Shown here in pieces: positions 37,115 through 46,619 of a stretch of 64,000 nucleotides of DNA. The position numbers were made by a program, and so were the translations under genes. The notes below the pieces were generated by a model, which was not told the DNA's origin, did no database searches, and worked only from the letters and a program-made list of their open reading frames with translations. Location: assembly GCF_002102395.1 (NCBI RefSeq), contig NZ_LQPZ01000012.1, positions 124,001 through 188,000 on the forward strand, written 5' to 3'. Source of the stretch: Mycolicibacillus trivialis (GTDB lineage Bacteria > Actinomycetota > Actinomycetes > Mycobacteriales > Mycobacteriaceae). Every line of letters starts with the position of its first letter. Position 1 is the stretch's first letter.

Positions 37115-38029
37115 TCAGGCCGCCGGCTCGTGGGTCAGTTCCTTGAACCAGCTCGGGATCGGCCGCAGCAGTCGCTTCGGGTAGAACTCCGAGAGGTGCA
37201 CCAGCGGGTTGGCCAGCAGGTGGTAGGGGCTGTCGGGGTTGGCGAACATCTTCGCGTAGCCCCTGATCAGCTGATAGGCCGGCACTGTTCGGGTGCGTTC
37301 GCCGCGGTCGCCGAACTGTTGGAACCGCATCAGCGCCGTGTAGAGCTTCTGCGGATCCAGCCCCATCCCGATCACCTCGTTGCGCACCCGGCTGAACAGC
37401 GGCACCGCCATCAGCGCGCCGACGATCACCCCGGGGGATGCGATGTTGCCGACGAACTCGATCGCCAGTTTGCGTGCCTTGGCGTGTCCGATCAGCTCAA
37501 GTACCGCGAAATCCACGGCGATGTGGCGGGATTCGTCGTTGTTGATCTTCTCGAAGACCTGGTGGCAGATCGGGTCGTCGACCTCGTCGAGCAGGAACCG
37601 AAGGAGTGCGCCGTCCAGCGCCACCTCCAGCATCGGGATCACGGTGCCCAGTACCGACAGCGGCATCCCGTCGGCGTAGTCGTCGAGCCACTGCATCGCC
37701 AACCGAATGTTGACGTTGGGTTCGGGCATCTCGTCGTTGTCGAGCATGCCCCAGCGCTTCATCAGGGCCAGTTCGGCGTTGGCGTGGCGCTGTTCCTCGG
37801 CGTGGAAGTAGCGGTAGATCTCGGCCAGGGTGGGGGTGGGCGCCTTGCGGGCCATGGCGGCGAAACCGCGGGCGCCGATGTTCTCGATCCAGCACAGATC
37901 GGCCATGAACGCCTTGAGTTTCGGTTTCATCTCAGGCCGGATCAGTTCAGCGCCCGGCGCGTCCCAGTCGATGTCGGCCAGCGCCCACTGCCGGTCCTTG
38001 ATCTTGGTGAGCATGACGTCCATGTCCAT
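37115..38029 (-). CDS. Ferritin-like diiron protein of unknown substrate
   Basis: A 304-residue helical protein with two ExxH motifs, EEQRHANAEL and NDESRHIAVD, about 100 residues apart. These are the usual ligands of a ferritin-like carboxylate-bridged diiron site. The layout suits an oxygenase or desaturase rather than iron storage, since the chain is long and has a C-terminal extension after the bundle (PSWFKELTHEPAA). The start at ATG 38029 has AAGGAGA upstream. It lies between the SDR and the monooxygenase genes in one operon with mbtA, so an oxidation on a common substrate is plausible. Confidence 0.72.
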   Translation of the reverse strand: MDMDVMLTKIKDRQWALADIDWDAPGAELIRPEMKPKLKAFMADLCWIENIGARGFAAMARKAPTPTLAEIYRYFHAEEQRHANAELALMKRWGMLDNDEMPEPNVNIRLAMQWLDDYADGMPLSVLGTVIPMLEVALDGALLRFLLDEVDDPICHQVFEKINNDESRHIAVDFAVLELIGHAKARKLAIEFVGNIASPGVIVGALMAVPLFSRVRNEVIGMGLDPQKLYTALMRFQQFGDRGERTRTVPAYQLIRGYAKMFANPDSPYHLLANPLVHLSEFYPKRLLRPIPSWFKELTHEPAA

Positions 38030-38045
38030 GGCGGATCTCCTTGCC

Positions 38046-38906
38046 TCAGTGCGGCCCGGCGCGGGAGGCCAGACCGATTGCCCTGGTGTACGTCTCGGGA
38101 GCGAAGCGCTTGACGCTCCAGCCGATCTTGGCTTCCAGCTGCGGCATGCAGTACAGGCCGCCGCGGTCATGGGTGTTCAGGCAGGTGCGCGCCACGCTGG
38201 CGGCGGAGAAGCCGGTCCAGCGCATCAACCGGTCGGCCAGTTCGGTGGAGTGTTCGGTGATCCGGCCAGCTTCGACGATGTTGGTCTTGACGAAGGTCGG
38301 GCACAGCACGGTGACCCCGATGCCGGTGCCGGACAACTCGGCGGCCAGCGTCTCCGACAGCGACAGAACGCCGGCTTTGCTGACGTTGTAGGCGGACATG
38401 CCGGGTGCGGCGCCGAACGAGGCGGCGGAGGCGACGTTGATGATCCCGCGCGGCGGCGTGCTGTCGCCGGCGGCGCGCAGGATCGGTGCGAAGACGTGGC
38501 AGCCGTGGATCGGGCCCCACAGGTTGACGCCCAGCGTCCAATTCCAGTCCTCGATGGACATCTCGCCGATCGGGGTGCCGCCCGCGCCGACTCCGGCGTT
38601 GTTGATGACCAAGGTGGGGGCATGGCCGAACCAGTCCTGGGCGGCGGCGGCCAGGTTCTCCACGTCGGCGAGTCGGGACACGTCGCAGTGCACCGCGGTG
38701 GCCGAACCGCCCGCGGCGGTGATCGCCTCGACGGTGCGCCCGGCGGCATCGTCGTCGATATCGCTGCACACCACGGCGCCGCCGCGCCGGGCGAGTTCGG
38801 TGGCGAAGGCCGCCCCGATCCCGCTACCGGCGCCGGTCACCACCGCCGATGCGCCCTTGCTGCGTTGCGGGGATCGCCAGAACCACACCCCGTCAGTCAA
38901 CGACAA
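38046..38906 (-). CDS. Short-chain dehydrogenase/reductase
   Basis: A 286-residue classical SDR. The cofactor turn is VVTGAGSGIGAAFATELARRG, and VCSDIDD ends with the acidic residue that favours NAD. NNAG and the catalytic Tyr-x3-Lys (SAYNVSKAG) with the upstream serine (ASAASFGAAPG) are all present. It starts only 9 bases after the mbtA stop, on the same strand. TTG at 38906 is the available start; TAATGT six bases before it could act as an internal promoter. Members of this type oxidise alcohols of fatty or terpenoid compounds. Confidence 0.8.
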   Translation of the reverse strand: MSLTDGVWFWRSPQRSKGASAVVTGAGSGIGAAFATELARRGGAVVCSDIDDDAAGRTVEAITAAGGSATAVHCDVSRLADVENLAAAAQDWFGHAPTLVINNAGVGAGGTPIGEMSIEDWNWTLGVNLWGPIHGCHVFAPILRAAGDSTPPRGIINVASAASFGAAPGMSAYNVSKAGVLSLSETLAAELSGTGIGVTVLCPTFVKTNIVEAGRITEHSTELADRLMRWTGFSAASVARTCLNTHDRGGLYCMPQLEAKIGWSVKRFAPETYTRAIGLASRAGPH

Positions 38907-38915
38907 ATGGTGACA

Positions 38916-40577
38916 TTAGTCAATGGCAGAATTCGGTGTGTCGGGTCGTGTCAGCCGGTGGACCAGCGTCTTCTTGTCGACCTTGCCGACGGCGGTCATC
39001 GGCAGGCTCGGTAGCGCCGCCACCGCGTCGAGGCGGAGGTGGGTGGCGGTGCCCCGCTCGGCCAGGTGGCCGTTGAGGTCGGCGAGGGTCGGCGATGCGC
39101 TGGCTAAGACGACTGCGGCGCAGACTTTCTCGCCGAGCTTCGGATCCGGCAGGCCCACGACTGCGACCGCGCGGACCGCCGGATGGGCCAACAGATGCTC
39201 TTCGACGGCCAGGGCGGGCACCGTCTCCCCGCCGCGCAGGATGACGTCTTTGACCCGCCCGGTGACCTCGAGGTTGCCGTCCGCGCGGCGTCGGACCCGG
39301 TCCCCGGTGCGAAAGAACCCGTCGCCGGTGAAAGACGCCCCGTTCACATCCGGTTCGGCAAAGTAGCCGTTGAGCGTGTAAGGGCCGCGGGCCAGCAACT
39401 CGCCCTCTTCGCCGGGAGCCACCTCGGTACCGGTGTCGTCGACGATCCGTAATTCGTCGTCGGCGCACAGCGGTCTGCCCTGGGTGCACTCGAGGACCTC
39501 GTCGGGATCGTCCAGGCGGGTGAAGTTGAGCAGTCCCTCGGCCATTCCGAAGACCTGCTGCAGGCCCGGGGTGAGGGACGCGCGGATCCGGCGGGCGTCC
39601 TCGGCGCCGAGTTTGGCGCCACCCACCTGCAGCAGCCGCAGCGAATCGGGGGTGACCGGCTCCCAGGCGCAGGCCTGGGCCCACAGGTTCGCCAACTCCG
39701 GCACCAGTGCGGTGACGGTGACCCGGTGGCGCGAGATCGCGTCGAACGCGGCCTCCGGGCTGGGGTCGGCGGTGAACACGGTGGTGGCGCCGACCGCGAC
39801 CGCCCCGAGCAGCCCCGGGCAGGCCAGCGGGAAGTTGTGCGCGGCCGGCAACGCCACCAAGTAGACGTCCTCGGCGGTCAGGCCGCACAGGGCGGCGCTG
39901 GCGGTGGCGTTGTAGACGTAGTCGTCGTGGGTGCGCGGGATCAGTTTGGGCAGTCCGGTCGTGCCGCCGGAGGTCAACAGCAGAGCCGGGGCGTCGGTCG
40001 GTGTGGTCACCACCGGTGCGGCCGCGGTCGGCAGGTCGGCCAGCGACCGGAACGGTCCGGGCTCGCCGTCGACCAAAACGTGGCGTAGGTGCGGGAGATC
40101 GGAGCGCAGTCGGCCGGCGGTGGAGCGCGGGTCGAAGCCGCCGATTTCGTCGGCGATCACGAGTCCGACGGCTCCGCTGCGTTCGGCGAAGTGGGCCAGT
40201 TCGGCCTCTCGGTGGGCGGGAAGGCAGAGCACCGGGATGGCCCCGGCGCGCAGTAGGGCGAACAGTGTCACCGCGAAACGCGACGAGTTGGGCAGCTGCA
40301 GCAGGATCCGGTCTCCCGGGCCGATGCCGAGAGCGCTGAACCCGCCGGCGACCTGGTCCACCCTGCGGTCCAGTTCGCCGTAGGTGTGGGTGTCACCCGC
40401 CCCGGCGACCGCGACACGGTCGGGCCAGCTCGTCGCGGCCCGGCGCAGCAGCGAGTCGAGCCGCTGACCGGTCCAATATCCCGCGGCCCGGTAGCGGGCG
40501 GCGCGCGGTGCGGCGAACGGTACGAACCCGGGTATCACCGCTGGTGCGGCGACGGATCCGGAGCCTGGCGTCGACAC
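38916..40577 (-). CDS. mbtA: Salicyl-AMP ligase MbtA
   Basis: A 553-residue stand-alone adenylation enzyme. It activates salicylate and loads it on the aryl carrier domain of MbtB. Core motifs are LLLTSGGTTGLPKLIPRTHDDY, the AHNFPLACPG aryl-acid pocket segment, FGMAEGLLNFTRLDD, FRTGDRVRRRADGNLEVTGRVKDVILRGGE and the C-terminal catalytic lysine region MTAVGKVDKKTL. These match 2,3-dihydroxybenzoate/salicylate ligases (DhbE, MbtA; Rv2384). GTG 40577 has GAGGAGG upstream. It diverges from mbtG across an IdeR box and leads a five-gene operon. Confidence 0.95.
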   Translation of the reverse strand: MSTPGSGSVAAPAVIPGFVPFAAPRAARYRAAGYWTGQRLDSLLRRAATSWPDRVAVAGAGDTHTYGELDRRVDQVAGGFSALGIGPGDRILLQLPNSSRFAVTLFALLRAGAIPVLCLPAHREAELAHFAERSGAVGLVIADEIGGFDPRSTAGRLRSDLPHLRHVLVDGEPGPFRSLADLPTAAAPVVTTPTDAPALLLTSGGTTGLPKLIPRTHDDYVYNATASAALCGLTAEDVYLVALPAAHNFPLACPGLLGAVAVGATTVFTADPSPEAAFDAISRHRVTVTALVPELANLWAQACAWEPVTPDSLRLLQVGGAKLGAEDARRIRASLTPGLQQVFGMAEGLLNFTRLDDPDEVLECTQGRPLCADDELRIVDDTGTEVAPGEEGELLARGPYTLNGYFAEPDVNGASFTGDGFFRTGDRVRRRADGNLEVTGRVKDVILRGGETVPALAVEEHLLAHPAVRAVAVVGLPDPKLGEKVCAAVVLASASPTLADLNGHLAERGTATHLRLDAVAALPSLPMTAVGKVDKKTLVHRLTRPDTPNSAID

Positions 40578-40636
40578 GGCGGACCTCCTCGGGGTGTGGT
40601 GGGCTGGCGGCCGGGCATCGTGTAGCGTACAGAAAA

Positions 40637-40655
40637 TTAGGGCAGCCTGCGCTAA
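40637..40655. promoter_or_regulatory. IdeR iron box between mbtA and mbtG
   Basis: TTAGGGCAGCCTGCGCTAA matches 14 of 19 positions of the IdeR consensus, with both TTAG and CTAA ends intact. It sits midway between the divergent mbtA and mbtG and can control both. Confidence 0.75.
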
Positions 40656-40670
40656 CTACGGAGGGTGAAG

Positions 40671-40709
40671 GTGAGCGAGACTCTCGACGGCGGGACCGCC
40701 GGGCGGTGA
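40671..40709 (+). CDS. 12-residue leader ORF coupled to mbtG
   Basis: GTG 40671, preceded by GGAGGG five bases upstream, encodes [12 protein letters not shown] and stops at a TGA that overlaps the mbtG GTG (GTGA). mbtG itself has no ribosome site, so translation of this short ORF may be needed to start mbtG. It could be coincidence, since the product is too short to judge. Confidence 0.35.
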   Translation: MSETLDGGTAGR

Positions 40710-41989
40710 GCGGCACGCTCGCGGTGGTGGGCGCCGGGGTCAAAGCGATCGCGGTGGCGGCCAAGGCCGCGATTCTGCGCCAGATGGGCGTCGCGACCAT
40801 CGATGTGGTCGCCATCGAACGCACCGGGGTGGCGGCCAACTGGCGCCCCGAGGGCGGCTGGACCGATGGCCGCCAGCGTCTGGGGACCAGCCCGGAGAAG
40901 GACATCGGTTTCCCCTACCGGTCTGCGTTGGTGCCCGGCCGCGACGCCGAGCTCGACGCCCGGCTGATGCAGTGGAGTTGGCAGTCCTATCTGATAGCCA
41001 CCGACCAGTTCGTCGGCTGGGTCGACCGCGGCCGGCCCGCACCCAGCCACGAGGCGTGGGCGCGGTATCTGCGCTGGGTTGCCACCACGGCGGGGCTCAA
41101 CGTGGTGCGCGGCGAACTCGTGGCGGCCGACGTCGACGGGTCACGCTGGCAGTTGCGCACCCGTACCTCCCAATTGAGCGCCGACGCACTGCTGATCACC
41201 GGGCCGGGGCAGTCCCGGCATTCGATGCTCACCGGTAACCCCCGGGTGCTGTCGATCGCCGAGTTCTGGCAGCGCGCCGCGGCGCCGGAGCGGATCAGCG
41301 TCGACAGCGTCGCGGTGATCGGCGGTGGGGAGACTGCCGCGTCGATCCTCAACGAGCTGTTCCACCACCGGGTCTGCTCGGTCACGGCGATCTCGCCGCA
41401 GCCCACCCTGTACACCCGCGGGGAGGGGTTCTTCGAGAACTCGCTGTTCTCCGATCCGGGCCGGTGGCGCAGCCTGTCCCGGACCGAACGCCGGGACTGC
41501 ATCTCGCGCACCGACCGCGGGGTGTTCTCCGCGCGTGTGCAGGAGTCACTGCTTGCGGACGAGCGCATCCACCATCTGCGTGGGCGGGTGATCAACCTGG
41601 TCGACCATGACGAGCGGATCTGGGTCACGCTGCACTGCGGTGATGCCGGCCACGACAACAGCCTGCACGGCTTCGACCTGGTCATCGACGGCTCGGGTGC
41701 CGACCCGCTGTGGTTCCTGTCGCTGTTCACCCCTGCGGCCCGCGAACATATACAGAACCGACTGGGGGGGCCGCTGACCGCGGCCGCATTGGAAGACACC
41801 ATCGGTTACGACCTTGCCGTGGAAGGCCTGGCACCGAAGCTCTTCCTGCCCAACCTCGCCGGGCTGAACCAGGGCCCGGGCTTTCCCAACCTGAGTTGTC
41901 TTGGTTTGCTGTCCGACCGCATCCTGAGCGCAGACGTCAGCGCGCCTCGGCCCGCCTTGGAGAGAGACGATGAGTACCAACCCGTTTGA
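40706..41989 (+). CDS. mbtG: Lysine N6-hydroxylase MbtG
   Basis: A 427-residue FAD/NADPH hydroxylase that installs the hydroxamate oxygens of mycobactin. [15 protein letters not shown] binds [20 protein letters not shown] is strongly conserved with Rv2378c, [18 protein letters not shown] binds NADPH, and [17 protein letters not shown] is near the C terminus. GTG 40706 aligns with the M. tuberculosis start, and the length is nearly equal. It is linked to the short leader ORF by a GTGA overlap and overlaps mbtH by 20 bases. Expression is predicted to be iron-repressed through the shared IdeR box. Confidence 0.95.
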   Translation: MSGTLAVVGAGVKAIAVAAKAAILRQMGVATIDVVAIERTGVAANWRPEGGWTDGRQRLGTSPEKDIGFPYRSALVPGRDAELDARLMQWSWQSYLIATDQFVGWVDRGRPAPSHEAWARYLRWVATTAGLNVVRGELVAADVDGSRWQLRTRTSQLSADALLITGPGQSRHSMLTGNPRVLSIAEFWQRAAAPERISVDSVAVIGGGETAASILNELFHHRVCSVTAISPQPTLYTRGEGFFENSLFSDPGRWRSLSRTERRDCISRTDRGVFSARVQESLLADERIHHLRGRVINLVDHDERIWVTLHCGDAGHDNSLHGFDLVIDGSGADPLWFLSLFTPAAREHIQNRLGGPLTAAALEDTIGYDLAVEGLAPKLFLPNLAGLNQGPGFPNLSCLGLLSDRILSADVSAPRPALERDDEYQPV

Positions 41990-42185
41990 CGACGACAATG
42001 CCCAGTTCCACGTCCTGGTCAACGACGAGGAGCAGCACTGCCTGTGGCCGGAATTCGCCGCCGTCCCGGAGGGGTGGCGCTCGGTGCTGGGCCCGGTGGC
42101 ACGCGCTGAGGCGCTGGCCTACGTCGAGGAACACTGGACGGATTTGCGCCCGAAGAGCCTGCGCGAGGCGATGGCGAGCGACTGA
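41970..42185 (+). CDS. mbtH: MbtH protein
   Basis: A 71-residue MbtH-family protein. [19 protein letters not shown] and WTDLRPKSL are the family motifs. MbtH binds adenylation domains of nonribosomal peptide synthetases (MbtB, MbtE or MbtF here) and is needed for their activity or solubility. It overlaps the end of mbtG by 20 bases and meets mbtD tail to tail. Matches Rv2377c. Confidence 0.96.
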   Translation: MSTNPFDDDNAQFHVLVNDEEQHCLWPEFAAVPEGWRSVLGPVARAEALAYVEEHWTDLRPKSLREAMASD

Positions 42186-42196
42186 CTCCCGCTGGG

Positions 42197-45100
42197 CTAT
42201 CGGCCCAACTGGGTGAGCACATCGGCGATCGATGCCCCGCCCAGGAGATCGGCGACGGCCAGGTCATGGTCGAGCTCGGCTTGGACCCGACGCCGGAATT
42301 CCAGCGCCTGCAGCGAATCCAGCCCGAGTGCCACCATCGGGGTGTCGACGTCGATGGTTTCGGCTGATTCGACACCGATGGTGCCGGCGAGCAGGCCGGT
42401 GAGGTGGTGTTTGAGGTCGCCGACTACCGGCTGTGGTGGCCGCGGACGGTCACGGCCCGGTGTCAGCTCGGAAAGCAGCGGGCCGTAACCGTATGTCCCC
42501 AGCACCGATTGCGCTCGGACCGGGTCGAATGCCGCGACGATCGCGTTTTCCCCGGACAAGGTCATTCCCACTGCCAGCGCATCTGCGGGCTGCATGCGGA
42601 AAAGTCCGGCAGCCGACGTCTTGGCCATGCCGGCCTCGTCAAGATTGGCCACCGTCCACTGGCCCCACTGGATCGCGGAGCACTCCACGCCGTCGGCACG
42701 GAGGCGGTGTGCAACCGCGTCGAGAGTGCGGTTGGCGGCCGCGTACAGGGCTTGGCCTCGTCCGCCGATCGTCGCCGCCAGCGATGAACACAGGAGCACC
42801 CGGCATCCCGCCTTGCGGGGAACGGTATCGAGGACCCGCGCCAGGCCGGCTACTTTGGCGTGCAAGGCGTCTCGCGCCCGGGCCGACGTTATCTCGGCCA
42901 GGTCGTAATCGGAGTATCTGCCCGCGGCATGCACCAGTAAGTCGACCGGCGCGTTCGTGCACCGCTCGGCGAGAAGGGACACGGCGGAGGGATCGCCGAT
43001 GTCGCAGGAGACGATCTCGATGGCGGTACCGCGGGAAGCGCGGATCCCGTCGACTCTGTCGGCGACTGGTGCGGTGTCCCCCGATCGGCTCACCAAGGTG
43101 ATGCGCCTGGCGCCCCGTGCTGCGAGATATTCACAGAATTCCAGACCGAGGTTGCCCGTCCCTCCGGTGATCAGGACATGCTCGAAGGGGCCTGTAGTGA
43201 GGCCGTCGCCGGGGCCATCGCTGGAGCCGTCGCCGGGGCGAGACTCCTCGCTCACTCGTTTGCCGTAGAGGTGGCCACCGCGCACTGCGAGTTCGGGTTC
43301 GACGCTGGTGTGCAATGCCATCAGCGCAGTCGTCGCGATCTCAGCGACATCGGTTTGAGCCGGCAGGTCGAGGTGGCGGAACGCGGTGCGGCGGTATTCA
43401 GCGCCGATGCTGCGGAAGCCCGCGCTGATCGCTGCGGTCAGGGGGTCGGGGGCCGGGTCGGCGGCGACAACCGCTTCGGCACCCCATGAGACGAGCCAAC
43501 ACTCGGTGACCGCATCGATGTCGGTCGGCCACCAGTCGCGGTTTGCGAAGAATGAAGCAACCTCGTCGGCAACGGCCGGCAAATCGCGGTTCGACGCGGG
43601 GGGGAGCAGAACCACGTAACTGTTGGCGCTGCCCGATTCCGCATCGTCGGACGAATCCAGGACGCGGACCGTGGCGCCGATGCTCTCGCCCGCGTGGCGC
43701 AGGGCGTCGACCAATGCCGAAGATCGGCCACCGTAGTCCAGAATCGCCAGGCGGCGCGGCGGGCTCAGCCTCCGTTGGGGCAGCGGAACCCATTTCTCGG
43801 TCAGCAGCTGAACTGCTGCCGGAGCCCCGGGCGACCGGTGGTCGGGTTGCGCTGGCTTCACCTCCGGATCGTCCGCCTCCGAGGCGCTTTCGACGGCGAC
43901 ACGTCGAGGCGATTCTTCATAGGGCAGCCACAGCCGGATGTCGTTGGTGATGGTGTTGGGGAAATCGGGGAGTGGAAGCGGTGGCGCTCCGTCGGGATCG
44001 TCCGCCCTGCGCCCCCATCGATGATCGATCTGGCTCACCGAGTAGCGGGCGAGTTGACGACTGAATTCGTCGAGTCCGGCACTGTCGCGGACAGAGGTGC
44101 CGATAACGACCGCGGTGCGGTGGTCGCCGCTCGACGCGATGTTCTGGTGAAGCGCTGACTCAAGCACGGGGTGTTCGGCGAGTTCGATGAACATGTCGAT
44201 TCCGTGGGAGACCGCTTCGAGTACGGCTTTGTCGAAGCGGACCGGGTTACGCAGATTCCAGAACCAGTACTGGTCGACGGCATCGGTGGGACTGAGAGCA
44301 CCGCCGAGTGTGGCGCCATAGCAGGGGGTCTCACTGTTGAGGAACGCTGGTGAGCCCACCTGCTGACGTATCGTCTCGCGGAGTTTCGCACCGAACCGGT
44401 TCATCAGGCTGGTATGTGCGGGATAGCGCACATCGATGACCTTCGCGAACGTCCCCCGCTCGGTAAGCGCATCAACCAGGTCGAGTATCGCGTGGCGCTG
44501 ACCTGAGATCCCGGTCATTCCCGGCGCATTGATGACCGAGATCTCTGCCCAGCCGTCACACCGGGCGAGTAACTCCTCGCATTCCGCCCGTCCGGCCGCG
44601 ACGACCGCCATCGCGTAGCGATGACGATCCGAAGAGCCGTCGATCTCATCGACGAATCGCGCACGGATGTCGACCAACCGGGCTGCGTCGGCCAAACTCG
44701 TCGCTCCGGACACATATGCGGCCGCGATCTCGCCTTGACTGTGGCCGATGGTCGCCGTGGCGGTAACGCCGTAGTCCTGCCACATCGCAGCCAGTGCCGC
44801 CATCTGAGTGAACAGCGCCGGCTGAACCACGGCCGCGGTGCGGTCGTCGAGATCGTCCCCGTCGAGCAGGTAGGGCAGTGGCGAGCGACCGGTGTGGGCG
44901 AGGAACGCTTCGGCGCAGCGATCGGCCTCCGCTCGGTAGGCGGACACCGAGTCGTAGAAGATGCGTCCCATCCCCGGGCGCTGACTTCCCTGGCCGGGAA
45001 AGACGAACGCCAGCTTCCGGTCGATTGCCGGTTCGGTGGAACGGATCAGCGACGGGTGTTCTCGCTGATCGGCCAAGGCACGTAAACCCTCGAGGAGATC

Positions 45101-45310
45101 GTCGCGACCGTTGGCCGCCACCACCGCGCGGTAACGGCGGGTCTGGCGGGTACGGGCCAGCATCAGAGCGATGTCGGAAGGTTCGACCGAAGGGTGGTCG
45201 ATGGTGTAAGAGAGCAGTGCCGCCGACTCGCGCGGGAGCAACTCGGCGGTGTCGGACGACACGGGAACCGGAGTGGCCCCGTTGGGTAGCACTTGAACGG
45301 CGGCAGGCAC
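42197..45310 (-). CDS. mbtD: Polyketide synthase MbtD (AT-KR-ACP)
   Basis: A 1037-residue PKS subunit. An acyltransferase domain has GHSQGEIAAAYVSG at about residue 188. A ketoreductase lies in the second half, with ITGGTGNLGLEFCEYLA near 710. The acyl carrier ends the chain with GLDSLQALEF (serine near residue 995). With the ketosynthase MbtC it adds one reduced ketide unit between the two lysine segments of mycobactin. GTG 45310 is chosen for the TAGGAGGG five bases upstream; the gene follows mbtC by 10 bases. Slightly longer than Rv2381c. Confidence 0.93.
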   Translation of the reverse strand: MPAAVQVLPNGATPVPVSSDTAELLPRESAALLSYTIDHPSVEPSDIALMLARTRQTRRYRAVVAANGRDDLLEGLRALADQREHPSLIRSTEPAIDRKLAFVFPGQGSQRPGMGRIFYDSVSAYRAEADRCAEAFLAHTGRSPLPYLLDGDDLDDRTAAVVQPALFTQMAALAAMWQDYGVTATATIGHSQGEIAAAYVSGATSLADAARLVDIRARFVDEIDGSSDRHRYAMAVVAAGRAECEELLARCDGWAEISVINAPGMTGISGQRHAILDLVDALTERGTFAKVIDVRYPAHTSLMNRFGAKLRETIRQQVGSPAFLNSETPCYGATLGGALSPTDAVDQYWFWNLRNPVRFDKAVLEAVSHGIDMFIELAEHPVLESALHQNIASSGDHRTAVVIGTSVRDSAGLDEFSRQLARYSVSQIDHRWGRRADDPDGAPPLPLPDFPNTITNDIRLWLPYEESPRRVAVESASEADDPEVKPAQPDHRSPGAPAAVQLLTEKWVPLPQRRLSPPRRLAILDYGGRSSALVDALRHAGESIGATVRVLDSSDDAESGSANSYVVLLPPASNRDLPAVADEVASFFANRDWWPTDIDAVTECWLVSWGAEAVVAADPAPDPLTAAISAGFRSIGAEYRRTAFRHLDLPAQTDVAEIATTALMALHTSVEPELAVRGGHLYGKRVSEESRPGDGSSDGPGDGLTTGPFEHVLITGGTGNLGLEFCEYLAARGARRITLVSRSGDTAPVADRVDGIRASRGTAIEIVSCDIGDPSAVSLLAERCTNAPVDLLVHAAGRYSDYDLAEITSARARDALHAKVAGLARVLDTVPRKAGCRVLLCSSLAATIGGRGQALYAAANRTLDAVAHRLRADGVECSAIQWGQWTVANLDEAGMAKTSAAGLFRMQPADALAVGMTLSGENAIVAAFDPVRAQSVLGTYGYGPLLSELTPGRDRPRPPQPVVGDLKHHLTGLLAGTIGVESAETIDVDTPMVALGLDSLQALEFRRRVQAELDHDLAVADLLGGASIADVLTQLGR

Positions 45311-45320
45311 GAATTCCCTC

Positions 45321-46619
45321 CTAAGATCCGACGGGGATGGCGACGATCGCGTGGGCATTCGCACCGCCCGCACCGAACGAGGACACGGCTCCGTAGCGGA
45401 CTCCGTTCCGCGGCTGCCACTCGTGGAGTTTGGTCGCCAGACGTAACGCAGTGAGATCCCAGTCGAGCAGGGTGGTCGGTTTGTCGGCGAACAGCGTAGG
45501 CGGAATCTGGCCGTATTGGCCCGCCAAAAGCAACTTGATCAGCCCCAAGATGCCGGAGGCGGCCTGCGGGTGACCGATGTTCGACTTGATGGAGCCGATT
45601 TTGGCCTCGGATCCGGCGGCGCCGTACGTCTTGAACAGAGCGAGCAACTCAGCGGGATCCCCCGCCTTGGTGCCGGTCCCGTGGCCTTCGATCATCCCGA
45701 TGTCCGCCGGATCGACCCGCGCGGCGTCCAATGTTTTGCGCACGACTTGTTCTTGAGCGCGAACCCGAGGCACCAGGATCGGCTTGCCCTTGCCGTTGTG
45801 GTTGGTGCGGGCGGCGAGAAGTCGTCCGTATACCGGGTGGCCCAAACTGCGGGCTCGTGATTCACGCTCGATGATCACCATGCCCGCGGCTTCACCCCAG
45901 ACTGTGCCGTTCGCGTCGTCAGAGTAAGCGCGGCAATGACCGTCGCTGGAAAGTGCGTTGAGTCGCGCGAATTCGTAGAATGCCGCAGGAGAACCCATGA
46001 CGCACACACCGCCGGCGAGTGCCCACTCGCATTCGCCGGACGCCACCGACGACGCGGCCATTTGGACAGCGGTGAGAGATGACGCACACGCCGTGTCGAC
46101 ACTGATCGATGGCCCGGTGAGGCCCAGGCTGTGCGAGATCCGCGCAGCGCCGGCCAACTGGCCCAGGCTGGCGATCCGATGTCCGCTGAACCCGTCGGCC
46201 AAGGCGACCCGCGGCCCGTATTCCATCGGCGACATGCCGACGAAGCATCCGACGAACTCGCCGTCCAGCGAGGTCGGGTTGATCCCGGCGTTTTCCAGGG
46301 CGTTCCATGCGACGCGCATCACGACCCGTTGCTGAGGCTGCATGACCAGCGCTTCGCGTTGGGTGATGCCGAACAGAGCCGGATCGAAATCACCGGCCCG
46401 AGTAAGGAATCCGCCGGCATCGCATGCTGACCCCCACCCTTCTCGGCTTCCCACCGACAGCAGGTCGTCGACGGGCCAGCCACGGTCGCGTGGAAAGGGG
46501 GTGAGCAACTCTTTGCATTCGGTCAGTGCAGCCCACAGGCTTGCCGGACTCTCGATTCCGCCGGGAGCTTCCACCGCCATCCCGGCGATAACGATCGGAT
46601 CGGACTCCACCTCGGTCAT
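45321..46619 (-). CDS. mbtC: Polyketide ketosynthase MbtC
   Basis: A 432-residue ketosynthase alone. The active-site cysteine is in VDTACASSLTAVQ near residue 175. The two histidines are in EGHGTGTKAGDPAE (about 307) and SNIGHPQAASG (about 345), where the common Thr after His is Pro. It condenses malonyl from the AT-ACP of MbtD onto the growing chain. Matches Rv2382c. The ATG overlaps the mbtT stop (ATGA), so mbtT-mbtC-mbtD is one operon behind an IdeR box. Confidence 0.94.
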   Translation of the reverse strand: MTEVESDPIVIAGMAVEAPGGIESPASLWAALTECKELLTPFPRDRGWPVDDLLSVGSREGWGSACDAGGFLTRAGDFDPALFGITQREALVMQPQQRVVMRVAWNALENAGINPTSLDGEFVGCFVGMSPMEYGPRVALADGFSGHRIASLGQLAGAARISHSLGLTGPSISVDTACASSLTAVQMAASSVASGECEWALAGGVCVMGSPAAFYEFARLNALSSDGHCRAYSDDANGTVWGEAAGMVIIERESRARSLGHPVYGRLLAARTNHNGKGKPILVPRVRAQEQVVRKTLDAARVDPADIGMIEGHGTGTKAGDPAELLALFKTYGAAGSEAKIGSIKSNIGHPQAASGILGLIKLLLAGQYGQIPPTLFADKPTTLLDWDLTALRLATKLHEWQPRNGVRYGAVSSFGAGGANAHAIVAIPVGS

